Origin: CAVQND01 sp049518415
Lineage (GTDB): Bacteria; Verrucomicrobiota; Verrucomicrobiia; Limisphaerales; UBA8199
Length of the DNA stretch: 64,000 nucleotides
Assembly: GCA_049518415.1 (NCBI GenBank)
Contig: JBEKRX010000011.1
Coordinates: 1-64,000 of the forward strand
Reading direction: 5' to 3'
A program made the position numbers and the translations under genes. Below are positions 44,930 to 53,875 of this stretch, one piece after another. How positions within the stretch are numbered: the first letter of the stretch is position 1; each line of letters starts with the position of its first letter. Under the pieces are notes generated by a model that made no database searches, had not been told where the DNA came from, and was given only the letters and a program-made list of their open reading frames with translations.

Positions 44930-46735
44930 ATGCGCCGTTGGATTTGGTTATTGATTTGTGCCCTCCTGGGCCTGGTGATGCTCATTGGCGGTTTGCTCAT
45001 GCCAGTGCATCTCCGGGCAGTCGATGCCAGCGTCGTTCAAAAGGCCGGCGGGCGGACCCCGGCTTTGGTCGAGCAAGGCCTGGCGCTGGCGGCGGAGAAC
45101 AACCTGGGCGCCGCCCAGTTGCTCTGGCAGGCGGCCCAGGTCGAACGATTGCCGGGCCGCGAAAAACTCGGTCTGGCGGTGGGCAATTTGGTCAGCCAGC
45201 ACCCAGGCTGGATGCTTTTGGGCAGCCCAAACCCGCGCCTGGAAAAGCTCGCCCCCCGCCCCGCCACCCCGCCGGGTGAGGCCGGCCCCCAGGCGGCCGC
45301 CGCAGCCCCCAACCCTGACGATCTGCCGGAGCCGTTCACCAAGTTGCTGGTGCTGCTGGAAAGCCGGGACCGCGCCCTCGACCTCTTGGCCTCCTCCACC
45401 AATCCCGCTCTCCAGGAACTCCTCGGCTGCCGTGCCCTCACCAATACCGTCATCTTCTGGCCCTCCCCCTCCGCCGCCGGCCAGGCCTTCGACGCCGCCC
45501 TGCTGGTCTGCGGACTGCTCCTGGAAGAAAAGCAACTCACCCCGGCCCTGAGCAACGCCGTCTATGCGTTCGCCTGGGCGGCCAACCACGGAGCCAAAGG
45601 GCCGCTGCACTCGCCGACCAGCGCCCCCGGGCCTTCTGCCAATACCCAAGCCCTCGAACAGGTCCTGCTCGACTTCATGTCGCTCGGCCAGCGCTTTAAC
45701 TGGGGCCAGTTGGTCCTCTTCACCCGTTCCCTCGAGGATGCCGAGACGCTCCGCCGGCTCGCTTTCCTGGTCCGCAAAACCGAAGGCCAACTGCCCCTGC
45801 TTTTCTCGGCCGTCCTGCTTTCCGGCCAGCCGGCCGCCGTCGCCGGCTACCTCTTGAACTTCAGCCAGAGCGGGCTGGCGGACCTGGGCTCGAGCCTGCA
45901 ATTCGGCGCCGGTGGCGTGAAGGAGTTGCTGCAGCGCAACCAGCGCTGCTACGCCTCGGGCTTGGGCCGGCGGTTGGCGGCGCGTGCCCCCTTCCGCGCC
46001 CTGCTGGATGTGGCCTCGGATTACTGCTGGCTCATGCCGTGGGTGTCGCTGGGCATGAAATGGTTCTTCTATTTGGGCAGCGGCTTCCTCCTGGCGACGG
46101 CCCTGCACTTTGCCTGGCCCGCCGCCTCGACCCTCGAGCAACCGCTGCAAGTGCGCGGCTTTCATGTCGCCCGCGAGATCTTGTTTGCCCTCGGTTTTCT
46201 GCTGGTGGTCCTTCTCCTGACCGAGCCGTTTCTCTCTCAGGAAGGCCAGAAAGTGGAGCTCCCCTTTCCAGTGCGCCTGCCGATGCTCGGCCGCGCGCTC
46301 CCGGCTGCAATCAGCAACCTCAAGCCATCCTTTATGAACCAAGTCAGTCTATTTACACTATTGCTCTTCTTCGTCCTCCAGGCCCTCATCTACACGGCCT
46401 GCCTGCTCAAGCTGGCGGAAATCCGTCGCCAGCAACTGCCCGCCCGCATCAAGCTCAAGCTGCTCGAAAACGAAGACCACTTGTTTGATGCCGGCCTCTA
46501 CCTGGGTTTCGTGGGCACCATCGTTTCCCTGATCCTGGTCTCGTTCGGCTATTTCAAGTTCAGCCTCATGGCCGCCTACTCGTCCACGTCCTTTGGCATC
46601 ATCTTCTGCTCTTTCTTCAAAATCTTCCACCTGCGGCCCGTGCGCCGCCGCTATTTGCTCCAGGCCGAGGCCGCCGCCCTGGAGCCGGCACTGGCCGCCC
46701 CCGCCCCCACCCCCGCCCTCGCCACCCGCTCATGA
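44930..46735 (+). CDS. TolQ/MotA-like multi-pass membrane protein (stator-type candidate)
   Basis: This 601-residue inner-membrane protein has an N-terminal helix (about 4-24) and a large extracytoplasmic or soluble segment with an Ala/Pro linker (about 100-125). Four to five more helices follow. The last two read 'LGFVGTIVSLILVSFG' (525-540) and 'SLMAAYSSTSFGIIFCSFFKIF' (545-566). Thr530 and Thr553 fall where TolQ/ExbB/MotA-family channels carry their conserved pore threonines, and a basic cytoplasmic tail follows. The stop overlaps the next gene's ATG by four bases. Homology is by pattern and needs profile comparison. Confidence 0.75.
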   Translation: MRRWIWLLICALLGLVMLIGGLLMPVHLRAVDASVVQKAGGRTPALVEQGLALAAENNLGAAQLLWQAAQVERLPGREKLGLAVGNLVSQHPGWMLLGSPNPRLEKLAPRPATPPGEAGPQAAAAAPNPDDLPEPFTKLLVLLESRDRALDLLASSTNPALQELLGCRALTNTVIFWPSPSAAGQAFDAALLVCGLLLEEKQLTPALSNAVYAFAWAANHGAKGPLHSPTSAPGPSANTQALEQVLLDFMSLGQRFNWGQLVLFTRSLEDAETLRRLAFLVRKTEGQLPLLFSAVLLSGQPAAVAGYLLNFSQSGLADLGSSLQFGAGGVKELLQRNQRCYASGLGRRLAARAPFRALLDVASDYCWLMPWVSLGMKWFFYLGSGFLLATALHFAWPAASTLEQPLQVRGFHVAREILFALGFLLVVLLLTEPFLSQEGQKVELPFPVRLPMLGRALPAAISNLKPSFMNQVSLFTLLLFFVLQALIYTACLLKLAEIRRQQLPARIKLKLLENEDHLFDAGLYLGFVGTIVSLILVSFGYFKFSLMAAYSSTSFGIIFCSFFKIFHLRPVRRRYLLQAEAAALEPALAAPAPTPALATRS

Positions 46736-48312
46736 ACCGCTCCATCCTCATCGTCATCTGCGATTTCCTCCTGGTGAACCTGGTGGCGTTCTCCACCGTG
46801 GACATCAATAAGGTGGCCGACGAAGGCGCCCGGGGGCTCAAGCTCGAACTGGTGACCAACCAGGTCGACAGCAGCCGAGACCTCACGGCCGTCATGCGGC
46901 TGGCCCTGGACCAGGAGCGCCAGAACCGCGACCGGTTGCTGGGCGAACTCCTCAAGACCCGCGATACCCTGACCCGCCAGCAGTCGCTCCTAACCGAGCA
47001 GCAGGCCCGGTTGGGCGAGCGGGAAAGGCAGGTCCAGACCGTTCAGCAGGAACTGACCCAGCGCGAAGCCCAGCTCCAGGCCGCTCAGCAGGAACTGACC
47101 ACCCGCGACCAGCGCCTCACCGCTTCCCAGCAGGCCCTGGCCGAGCGCGACCAGAAGGTCCAGGCCTTCCAGCAAGAACTGTCGGCGCGCGACCAACAGG
47201 CCCGGCGCCTGGCCCAGGATCAGCTCGCCTTGCTGCAGCAGTTGGCCGCCGCCCAGACCAATCTCAATAACCTCAACCGCCAACTGCACGACAGCACTGT
47301 GCAGTCAGTCATCTCCGAGGAAAAACTCGCCGCCCTCCAAGACCTGGTGCAAAGACAGACCATCCAATCCACCAACCTCCAACAGCAACTGGCCGAATTG
47401 GCCAGAAGCAACCAGGTGGTCGTGGCCGAGAAGCAGCGTCTGGGCACCCAACTCCAGTTGGCCGAAACCGAAAAGCGCTTTGCCGCCGAACAAGTCGCCT
47501 ACATGCAGGATGAAGTCAGGCTCGAGCGCCAGGAAAAGGCCCGCTTGGCCGAGGGCGTCAAAGACCTGGCGGCCAAGTCGGGCGAACTGGCCCGGTCAGT
47601 GCGGGAGAGCCGCGGCCTGACCGCCAACGCCATCTTCTCGGCCTTTGTCACCAACCGCGTCCAGGCCCGCTTCTCCGCCATGCGGTCCATCCTCTTCGGC
47701 GAGACCTCCAAGAGCAAAGAGGCCGAAACCGTGCTCGTTTCCGACGGCGCCAACACCTACGCGCTCTGCCACGTGCAGGATACCCCCCTGACCATCTGGG
47801 AACCGGGCACCGATTGGGAGGGCCTCACCGGCACCCTCAACCGCAACACGGCCACCTGCCCCATCCGCTCCCTCTCCTTTTGCCTGGCCGACCCGCGCAT
47901 CGTCCTGATGCCCCTCACCGCCGAAGAGGCCCGCCGCCTCGGCTGCGAAATCTATCGCGCCTCCACCGAACCGTACATGTTCCAGGATGCCGTCCTCATC
48001 GGCACGCGCGAAGATTATTACGGCGAGTGCCGCTTCCAGCTCGACTTGTCCACCCCGGATTACGTCAAGTTGGACCGCGGCTTCCTCAAAGGACTGCTCG
48101 GCAAGTTCAATCCCTCGCGCGGCGACCTGGTGTTCAGCAAGACCGGCGAGTTGCTCGGCATCATGGCCAACAGCACCTACTGCGTCATGCTGCGCAGCTT
48201 CGCCACCGAGGCCACCTTTCATTGCGGCGACGATGTCCGCGCCCAGCGCACCGGCGCCGTTCTCTCCGCCCTCTATTCCCACCTCGTTTCCCTGCCCTTC
48301 AAGCTCCGATGA
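46732..48312 (+). CDS. TolR/MotB-like membrane protein with coiled coil and trypsin-like C-domain
   Basis: This 526-residue protein has a single N-terminal transmembrane helix 'ILIVICDFLLVNLVAFS' (5-21). Asp11 is placed as in TolR/ExbD/MotB helices (D-x-L-L-V-x-L-x-x-F). A long Gln/Glu/Leu coiled coil (about 55-300) follows, then a globular domain (about 310-526). Its 'RGDLVFSKTGELLGIMAN' (463-480) resembles the end of trypsin-like beta barrels, but the Gly-x-Ser-Gly nucleophile motif is absent. It is translationally coupled to the TolQ-like gene. A non-catalytic periplasmic sensing or wall-binding domain is plausible. Confidence 0.75.
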   Translation: MNRSILIVICDFLLVNLVAFSTVDINKVADEGARGLKLELVTNQVDSSRDLTAVMRLALDQERQNRDRLLGELLKTRDTLTRQQSLLTEQQARLGERERQVQTVQQELTQREAQLQAAQQELTTRDQRLTASQQALAERDQKVQAFQQELSARDQQARRLAQDQLALLQQLAAAQTNLNNLNRQLHDSTVQSVISEEKLAALQDLVQRQTIQSTNLQQQLAELARSNQVVVAEKQRLGTQLQLAETEKRFAAEQVAYMQDEVRLERQEKARLAEGVKDLAAKSGELARSVRESRGLTANAIFSAFVTNRVQARFSAMRSILFGETSKSKEAETVLVSDGANTYALCHVQDTPLTIWEPGTDWEGLTGTLNRNTATCPIRSLSFCLADPRIVLMPLTAEEARRLGCEIYRASTEPYMFQDAVLIGTREDYYGECRFQLDLSTPDYVKLDRGFLKGLLGKFNPSRGDLVFSKTGELLGIMANSTYCVMLRSFATEATFHCGDDVRAQRTGAVLSALYSHLVSLPFKLR

Positions 48313-48420
48313 GGGGCACGGGGCGGAAAGGCCTTTGGCCGGGAGAGCCAAGGCGTGACCGAGGTGGGCCACTTGACAAATCCGCTAAGGTATCGGGCGG
48401 TTCTTTTTTTGGAAAAAACA

Positions 48421-48456
48421 GCCAATGCAGCCAATGGGGCCAATGTGGCCAATGGA
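48421..48456 (+). repeat. GC-rich nonamer repeat (family B), short copy
   Basis: Four units (gccaatgca, gccaatggg, gccaatgtg, gccaatgga) are preceded by 'tctttttttggaaaaaac', the same T-rich lead-in as at 34004-34118. Confidence 0.75.
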
Positions 48457-48465
48457 GAGTAGGAT

Positions 48466-48764
48466 GGGCGCATCCCGACACTGCCACCGAGCGCGGGCGG
48501 AGGCCCTCCCCCCTTCCCCCCTCCCATGCGCTCGGAGCGCATGGGAGGGGGTGAACGGTTTTTCCACTTTACCCAGGGCCCCGGCGCGCCGGGGTCCCGC
48601 TGGGAGCGGGACGGGCCTTGCCCTGGGCTGGTATGAGTGACGCCTTTGGCGTCGCGCCTCCCGGGGGCCTTGCGCGGGCTGGTATGTTTCGGCCCCGACG
48701 GGGCGGAGGAATGCCGCGCTGGGCGCGGGTAGAGTGGAATTGGTGGCAGTGTCGGGACGCGCCC
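48466..48764 (+). mobile_element. M1 MITE-like element, best-preserved copy
   Basis: This 299-base element has 23-base terminal inverted repeats differing at one position: 48466-48488 (core 'gcatcccgacactgccacc') and 48742-48764. It contains the CCCATGCGCTC palindrome and CCCAGGGC hairpins, and no ORF. The right end lies about 99 bases before the ATG of the next gene. With the nonamer run it accounts for the gene-free interval 48313-48862. Confidence 0.88.
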
Positions 48765-48862
48765 GGCCCTTGGCCCGTTACACGCCTTGGCAAGCTGCCG
48801 CCGATGCGACTTGCGCGGTGAGGGCAAGCGGGTGAGAATGCAGCGGCGTTGCCTTGGAACCT

Positions 48863-51355
48863 ATGTTAGCAGGCCAGCCAGCCCGGAACGGACGGAGCGC
48901 GGAACTCCGGCCTTCCAGCTTTGCGCGGTGCCTCTGGTTCACGCAGGGCCGGACCTCTGCGCTCCGGCTCGGTTCGGCGCTGTTCTGCGGCGTGGCCTTG
49001 CTCGCCGGCGGCGCGCCTCCCACCCACAACGACCGCCTCCGCTACATCATCGAAACCGATGCCGGCGGCGACCCGGACGACGAGCAGTCGCTCGTGCGCT
49101 TTTTGCTTTATGCCAACGAATGGGATATTGAGGGCATCATTGCCAACCGGCCCAAAGCACGAGAGGGCGAGAACTTGAATCCCGAACGCAGCGGCCTGGG
49201 CATCGTCCGCCGGCTGATTAAGGCCTATGGGCAATGCTACACGAATCTGGCGCAACACGACCCGCGCTATCCCACCCCGGAGCTTCTGCTCAAGCGCACC
49301 GTCGCCGGCTACGAGGATACAGAGGAGGGCGTGGACCTCATTATTGCGGCCGTGGACCAAGAGGACCCGCGCCCGGTCTGGTTTTCCAACTGGGGCACCG
49401 ACCACGGCTCGGCGGCCAGTTGCCTGAAGCGGGCGCTGGATCGGGTCTGGCGCCAGCGTGGTCCGCAGGGCTACGCCCGATTCAAAGAACGGCTCCGCCT
49501 CAGCTCCGCCGACGCATTTGGGGCGCACACCACCAATCTGGACCCGCCTTGGAAACTATGGGTGGACACCTTCCGGCCGGAATTGGACGGCAAACGCTGG
49601 TATCACCGCTTCTCCGCCCTGACGGCCGGAGCCGGGGGCTTCGACCTGCAGCGCGATGTGCGCTCCGGTCACGGCCCGCTCGGCGCTCTCTATCCCACCA
49701 ACACTACCCATCCGCAGAAGGAAGGCGACTCCATGACCTTCCTGTATCTCATTCCGACCGGCCTCAATGAACCCGAGCAACCGGCGTGGGGCAGTTGGGC
49801 CGGGCGCTATGGCTGCCGCGACGGCTTTCCCGGCAAACGCTATTACTGGGCCAATCAGACCGACGAGTGGCAAGGCACGACCAACCGGGACAACATGCTC
49901 AGGCGCTGGGCGACTGACCTTCAGAACGATTTCAGGGCCCGGCTCGATTGGTGCGTGAAGCCCTTCAACCAGGCCAACCATCCGCCTTTCGTCGTGCTTA
50001 ACGGCCTTGCGGGCACAGCCTGTCTTCGACTCTCGGCCGAGGCCGGTTCGGCCCTCAAGCTCGATGCCAGCGCTGCGCGTGACCCGGACGGAGACCACTT
50101 GACTTACCAATGGTTTGTCTATCCGGAGGCGGGAACCTATCGCGGACACGTCACCATCGAAGGAACAAATGCCGCCATCGCCACGGTGCGCATTCCCGGC
50201 GATGCCTCCGGCCAATCCATTCACGTGCTTGTGGCCGTCACCGACAGCGGCCAACCGCCGCTCACGCGCTATCGCCGCGCCGTCCTTGCAGCCAACAGCA
50301 CCAATCCCTGGCAATTACTGGCCCCCTTTTCCCAGCCACCCCCCGACTTTGCCGGGCAGTTTGGCCCCTACCGCTCACCCCTGAAATTCGAGGATGGCAA
50401 GCCGGTCGAAACCGCCGCCGACTGGGCGCGGCGCCGCCAGGAGATTCTGCGGCAATGGCATGAATTGATGGGTCCCTGGCCGCCCATCCTCCAGGCGCCC
50501 AGAGTCGAATTCCTCTCGCAGAGCCGAAGCCAGGATTTCACGCAGCACCGTGTTCGCCTAGAGATCGCCCCGGGCCAGAACCAGGAAGGCTGGTTGCTGG
50601 TCCCGGAGGGCCAAGGCCCCTTTCCCGCCGTCCTCGTTTTGTATTATGAGCCGGAGACCAGCATTGGACTCGGCAAGGAGCCGCGGCGCGACTTCGGTCT
50701 GCAACTGGCGCGACGCGGCTTTGTGACGCTCTCCATCGGCACGCCCGGGGGCAATGCCTGGAAACCGGAAGTCGGCTCGGCCCAGTGCCAACCGCTGTCG
50801 TTTCATGCCTACGTAGCCGCCAACTGCTGGCGCGCGCTGGCCAACCTACCCCAAGTGGACCCTGCCCGCATCGGCGTGGTGGGCCATTCCTATGGCGGCA
50901 AGTGGGCGCTGTTCGCCGGCGCGCTGTGGGAGAAGTTCGCCGCGGTGGCGGTGAGCGATCCCGGCATCGTCTTCGATGAAACCCGCCCGAATGTGAATTA
51001 TTGGGAGCCCTGGTATTTGGGTTGGGATTCCAACCAGCCACGTCCCAAAGCGGGCCTGCCCACGGCGCTAAACCCGCGGACCGGCGCCTATAAGCGCATG
51101 GTGGAGACAGGCCGGGACCTTCACGAACTGCACGCCCTAATCGCGCCGCGCCCCTTCCTGGTCTCGGGCGGCTCAGAAGACCCCCCCGCGCGCTGGCTGG
51201 CCCTGAACCATCTGCTGGCCCTCAACAAAATGCTCGGCTACAGCAACCGCGTGGCGCTCACCAGCCGTCCGGCGCACACGCCGACGGAGGAATCCAACCG
51301 CCAGCTCTATGCGTTTTTCGAGCACTTCTTGAAGAGGGGCGCGGCCAACCGGTAG
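48863..51355 (+). CDS. DUF1593 nucleoside-hydrolase-like/alpha-beta hydrolase fusion
   Basis: This is a secreted fusion protein of about 830 residues. Residues 55-340 form a DUF1593 domain with the Asp cluster of nucleoside-hydrolase folds ('ETDAGGDPDDEQ', Asp66/70/72/73). A beta-sandwich segment follows (about 370-480, 'DASAARDPDGDHLTYQWFVYPE'). The C-terminal 490-830 is a dienelactone-hydrolase/acetylxylan-esterase-like alpha/beta hydrolase with Ser676 in 'GHSYGG', Asp773 and His805. A hydrophobic segment (about 36-50) is the export signal. The start is uncertain (TTG 48854 or ATG 48863). Confidence 0.85.
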   Translation: MLAGQPARNGRSAELRPSSFARCLWFTQGRTSALRLGSALFCGVALLAGGAPPTHNDRLRYIIETDAGGDPDDEQSLVRFLLYANEWDIEGIIANRPKAREGENLNPERSGLGIVRRLIKAYGQCYTNLAQHDPRYPTPELLLKRTVAGYEDTEEGVDLIIAAVDQEDPRPVWFSNWGTDHGSAASCLKRALDRVWRQRGPQGYARFKERLRLSSADAFGAHTTNLDPPWKLWVDTFRPELDGKRWYHRFSALTAGAGGFDLQRDVRSGHGPLGALYPTNTTHPQKEGDSMTFLYLIPTGLNEPEQPAWGSWAGRYGCRDGFPGKRYYWANQTDEWQGTTNRDNMLRRWATDLQNDFRARLDWCVKPFNQANHPPFVVLNGLAGTACLRLSAEAGSALKLDASAARDPDGDHLTYQWFVYPEAGTYRGHVTIEGTNAAIATVRIPGDASGQSIHVLVAVTDSGQPPLTRYRRAVLAANSTNPWQLLAPFSQPPPDFAGQFGPYRSPLKFEDGKPVETAADWARRRQEILRQWHELMGPWPPILQAPRVEFLSQSRSQDFTQHRVRLEIAPGQNQEGWLLVPEGQGPFPAVLVLYYEPETSIGLGKEPRRDFGLQLARRGFVTLSIGTPGGNAWKPEVGSAQCQPLSFHAYVAANCWRALANLPQVDPARIGVVGHSYGGKWALFAGALWEKFAAVAVSDPGIVFDETRPNVNYWEPWYLGWDSNQPRPKAGLPTALNPRTGAYKRMVETGRDLHELHALIAPRPFLVSGGSEDPPARWLALNHLLALNKMLGYSNRVALTSRPAHTPTEESNRQLYAFFEHFLKRGAANR

Positions 51356-51360
51356 TGTTT

Positions 51361-51642
51361 GCGAACGGCGAATGGCGAATGGCGAACGGCGAACGGCGAA
51401 CGGCCCTTGCCCTCTCTCCCGTGCGCTCCGGGCGTATGGGAGGTTCGCGGGCGAGACGCCCGCGCCGCTTGCTGAGAGCATTGATAGGTTTTTCGACTTT
51501 ACCCAGGCCCCGGCGCGCCGGGGTCCCGCCCGGAGCGGGACGGGCCTGGCCCTGGGCTACTATCTTGCTGCCCCTCCGGGGCGGAAGGATGCCGCGCTGC
51601 GCGCCGGTAGAGTGGAATTGGTGGCAGTGTCGGGACGCGCCC
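51361..51642 (+). mobile_element. M1 element lacking its left end, with heptamer run
   Basis: The right inverted repeat is intact (51620-51642) and the inner hairpins match the full M1 copies, but the left end is missing. In its place is a tandem (GGCGAAY)n run at about 51363-51405, starting just after the preceding stop codon. A similar heptamer run is inside the copy at 20524-20776. Confidence 0.8.
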
Positions 51643-51658
51643 CCAGAGGACAAGCGGA

Positions 51659-51880
51659 CTAATGCCGTCTTGAACGCGAATTGGAATCAAAGTTGCTCCC
51701 GTTCCGGCGGATGATGCAGAGCCCCGCTGGAAAGGTCGCCTGCTGCTGCTCGGGGCACTGGAAGGCCAGAATATCGCCCACCACGTCCGATGGGAACAGG
51801 TCCTTCGAGACCTTGAGGACCCACCCGTCCGCACCATCGATCCCGTCCATGATGTAAAGGTTCTGCCCCGCCGGGATTAG
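51659..51880 (-). pseudogene. Possible C-terminal remnant of a secreted protein
   Basis: An open minus-strand frame reads about 70 residues including 'NLYIMDGIDGADGWVLKVSKD' up to a stop at 51659, with no start or signal of its own. The wording resembles the end of a beta-propeller or repeat protein, so it may be debris next to the RCC1-like gene. Low certainty. Confidence 0.25.
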
Positions 51881-51901
51881 TTTCGGTTGACAGCGCAGGA
51901 A

Positions 51902-53029
51902 TCACCATCGCCGCACCCGGAAGAACCGCTGCCGGGCAGCGGCGTTGGTATCCACGAGGTCAATCTCTCCGCCGGTCCCTGCAACCAGCGGGAGCAGGGT
52001 CCACTGGGCAGCGGACAGGGAATTCTTGTATTCCAGGGCATAGACCTTGCCTCGGTCCGTGGGGACCTTCGCGCTGAACCCACCGGCCCCAAAGGTCACG
52101 TTGGTCACAAGGACGTGGAGCGGCGGCATCCCCGTGCCTGTGACCGCAATGGAGCTGTAGCCCCCGGCGGCGATGCTCACCACATTGCTCAATAACGAAA
52201 CCAAATTCGTCGGCCCGCTGGTGTCCCACGGTCTCTCATACGGGTTTCGGCCCCACTCAACCACCGTGCCGTCCGAGCGCAGCGCCAGGCAGTGAAGAGC
52301 GCCGGCCGCGATGGCCACCGCGTTCGTCAAGTCCGGCGGCACGTTGGTCTGGCCACAGCCGTTATCCCCCCAAGCTACCACCGTGCCATCCGCCTTCAAT
52401 GCGGCGTTGAAGCAGGCGCCCGCCGCTACGCCCACCACGTTGGTCAACCCAGGCGGGATGTTCAGCACGCCGACGCCGCAGATGTCGTAGCCCCACGTGG
52501 CCACTGTGCCGTCGGCCCGCAGCGCCAGGCCGGAGAGCTGGCCCGCCGCAATGGCGACCGCGTTCGTTAGGACGGTTTCGTATGGGTACCACCCTGCCAC
52601 GGTGGAATCGGCCCGCAGCACAACAGGGGCATTGCCGCAAACGACGGCAACCACGTTCGTCAGGTCCGCCGGGACGGGGTAGATTCCACCGCCCTGGCTT
52701 GAGCCCCAGAGCACCGGCACTCCATTGGTCACGGCTAAGCCGAATCCCGGCCCGGCCGCCACGGCCAAGGCGTTCGTGATGTGGGACGGAAAGTTCGGAG
52801 CGTCGGAGAAGGGATGCCAGATCACCAAAGCGCCATCGGCCCGGATGGCCGCAGCAGTACCACCCCCAGTTGACGCCACCACCACGTTAGTTGCGTCAGC
52901 CGGCACGCTCGTGAAACTGATGTCGCCCCATGCAACCACGTTCGGAAGAGGCTGGGCTTTGACAGGCTGCGCAAGCCAGGTCAGAACGCAGGCCAATACT
53001 GTCCAACGCTTGAGTTGCCGAAGTGCCAC
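51902..53029 (-). CDS. Secreted RCC1-repeat beta-propeller protein
   Basis: This 375-residue protein has a signal peptide ('RQLKRWTVLACVLTWLAQPVKAQ') and about six RCC1-type repeats. They are recognisable by 'NVVxVAAG...ALRADGTVVAWG' wording (for example 'AIAAGQLSGLALRADGTVATWG'), giving a probable seven-bladed propeller. It ends with the verrucomicrobial C-terminal segment 'YALEYKNSLSAAQWTLL...RQRFFRVRRW'. GTG 53029 gives a compact signal peptide; GTG 53050 is also in frame. Role unknown, probably cell-surface protein binding. Confidence 0.85.
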   Translation of the reverse strand: MALRQLKRWTVLACVLTWLAQPVKAQPLPNVVAWGDISFTSVPADATNVVVASTGGGTAAAIRADGALVIWHPFSDAPNFPSHITNALAVAAGPGFGLAVTNGVPVLWGSSQGGGIYPVPADLTNVVAVVCGNAPVVLRADSTVAGWYPYETVLTNAVAIAAGQLSGLALRADGTVATWGYDICGVGVLNIPPGLTNVVGVAAGACFNAALKADGTVVAWGDNGCGQTNVPPDLTNAVAIAAGALHCLALRSDGTVVEWGRNPYERPWDTSGPTNLVSLLSNVVSIAAGGYSSIAVTGTGMPPLHVLVTNVTFGAGGFSAKVPTDRGKVYALEYKNSLSAAQWTLLPLVAGTGGEIDLVDTNAAARQRFFRVRRW

Positions 53030-53037
53030 AACAAACC

Positions 53038-53253
53038 TTACTTTTCCCACTGGACGGGCGGCATGTCAAACGGCGCAAAGGCCCCTCGCTCCAGAAAGCT
53101 ACCCGGGGGCAGCGGCGGCTGAATCTGAATGTCATCGAAGAGCAATGGCAACGTGTCAAAGCTGCTCCCGTTCCAGCGAACAGACGAAAGCGGGCCCCAT
53201 TTGATGATAGTCGCCCTTCGTTCTGGCACTTGCTGAACGCTTGCGGTTTCCAC
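53038..53253 (-). other. Short open frame before the RCC1-like gene
   Basis: About 70 codons ending 'PFDMPPVQWEK' stop within or just before the RCC1-like start region. There is no recognisable domain and no clear start. It could be the tail of a decayed gene or a spurious frame. Confidence 0.25.
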
Positions 53254-53624
53254 TGCATAAAGATAGCTCCTTGAGCGTCAGCGAGCAAGAAACCACTTAG
53301 GGTTTCCAAGACCGAACGGCGTTACCAACCGACGCAATGGCTGGTGGCGAGGCGCGGGGCGGAGCCTTCCCTGGTGGTGACGCCATTGGCCCCCGTGTTG
53401 CGAGGGCAGCCCGGGCGCAATTCTGGGGACAATGACGACACGACCAGGCACTTGCCGGGGTGGCCTGTCCGCCGGCGGCGCCACTGGCTCACTCACTCAC
53501 TCACTCAGCCACTTACGCCTACCCTTATGCTCAGTCTGATCGTCTGTCAGTCTGTTTGTTTTTAGGATAACACCCCGGGGCGTGTAATGCGCTCTGGGCC
53601 CCTGCGCTGTCGAGCCAAATCGGC
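53254..53624. other. Intergenic DNA without recognisable features
   Basis: No coding sequence is supported. The only notable item is a short simple run of 'actc' at about 53490-53506. Confidence 0.5.
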
Positions 53625-53867
53625 TTTACGCCTTCCAGGTCGTTACGTAGTGCGCCCCCTCCCGATTGGGAATCGGGATTCAATGACAGATTACCATTTC
53701 TCAATACTCAGTTACCATTGAACCGCCACGCCTGACGCCGCTAGGGGCGGCGGGTCATTGAGAAATCCCGATTCCGAATCGGGATTGAGTAATGGTAATT
53801 TGTCATTCGAGTGAGGCGGCGGGCTGCGCCTTTGGGGGCGCAGGCAGCACCGCTAGCCGCCGCCTGG
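53625..53867 (+). repeat. Large inverted-repeat element R3, copy B
   Basis: This element is nearly identical in sequence and length to 32218-32460, with the same two arms and CCCGATTC/GAATCGGG palindromes. It ends nine bases before the stop codon of the P-type ATPase gene on the opposite strand. Confidence 0.85.
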
Positions 53868-53875
53868 GGCCGCGG

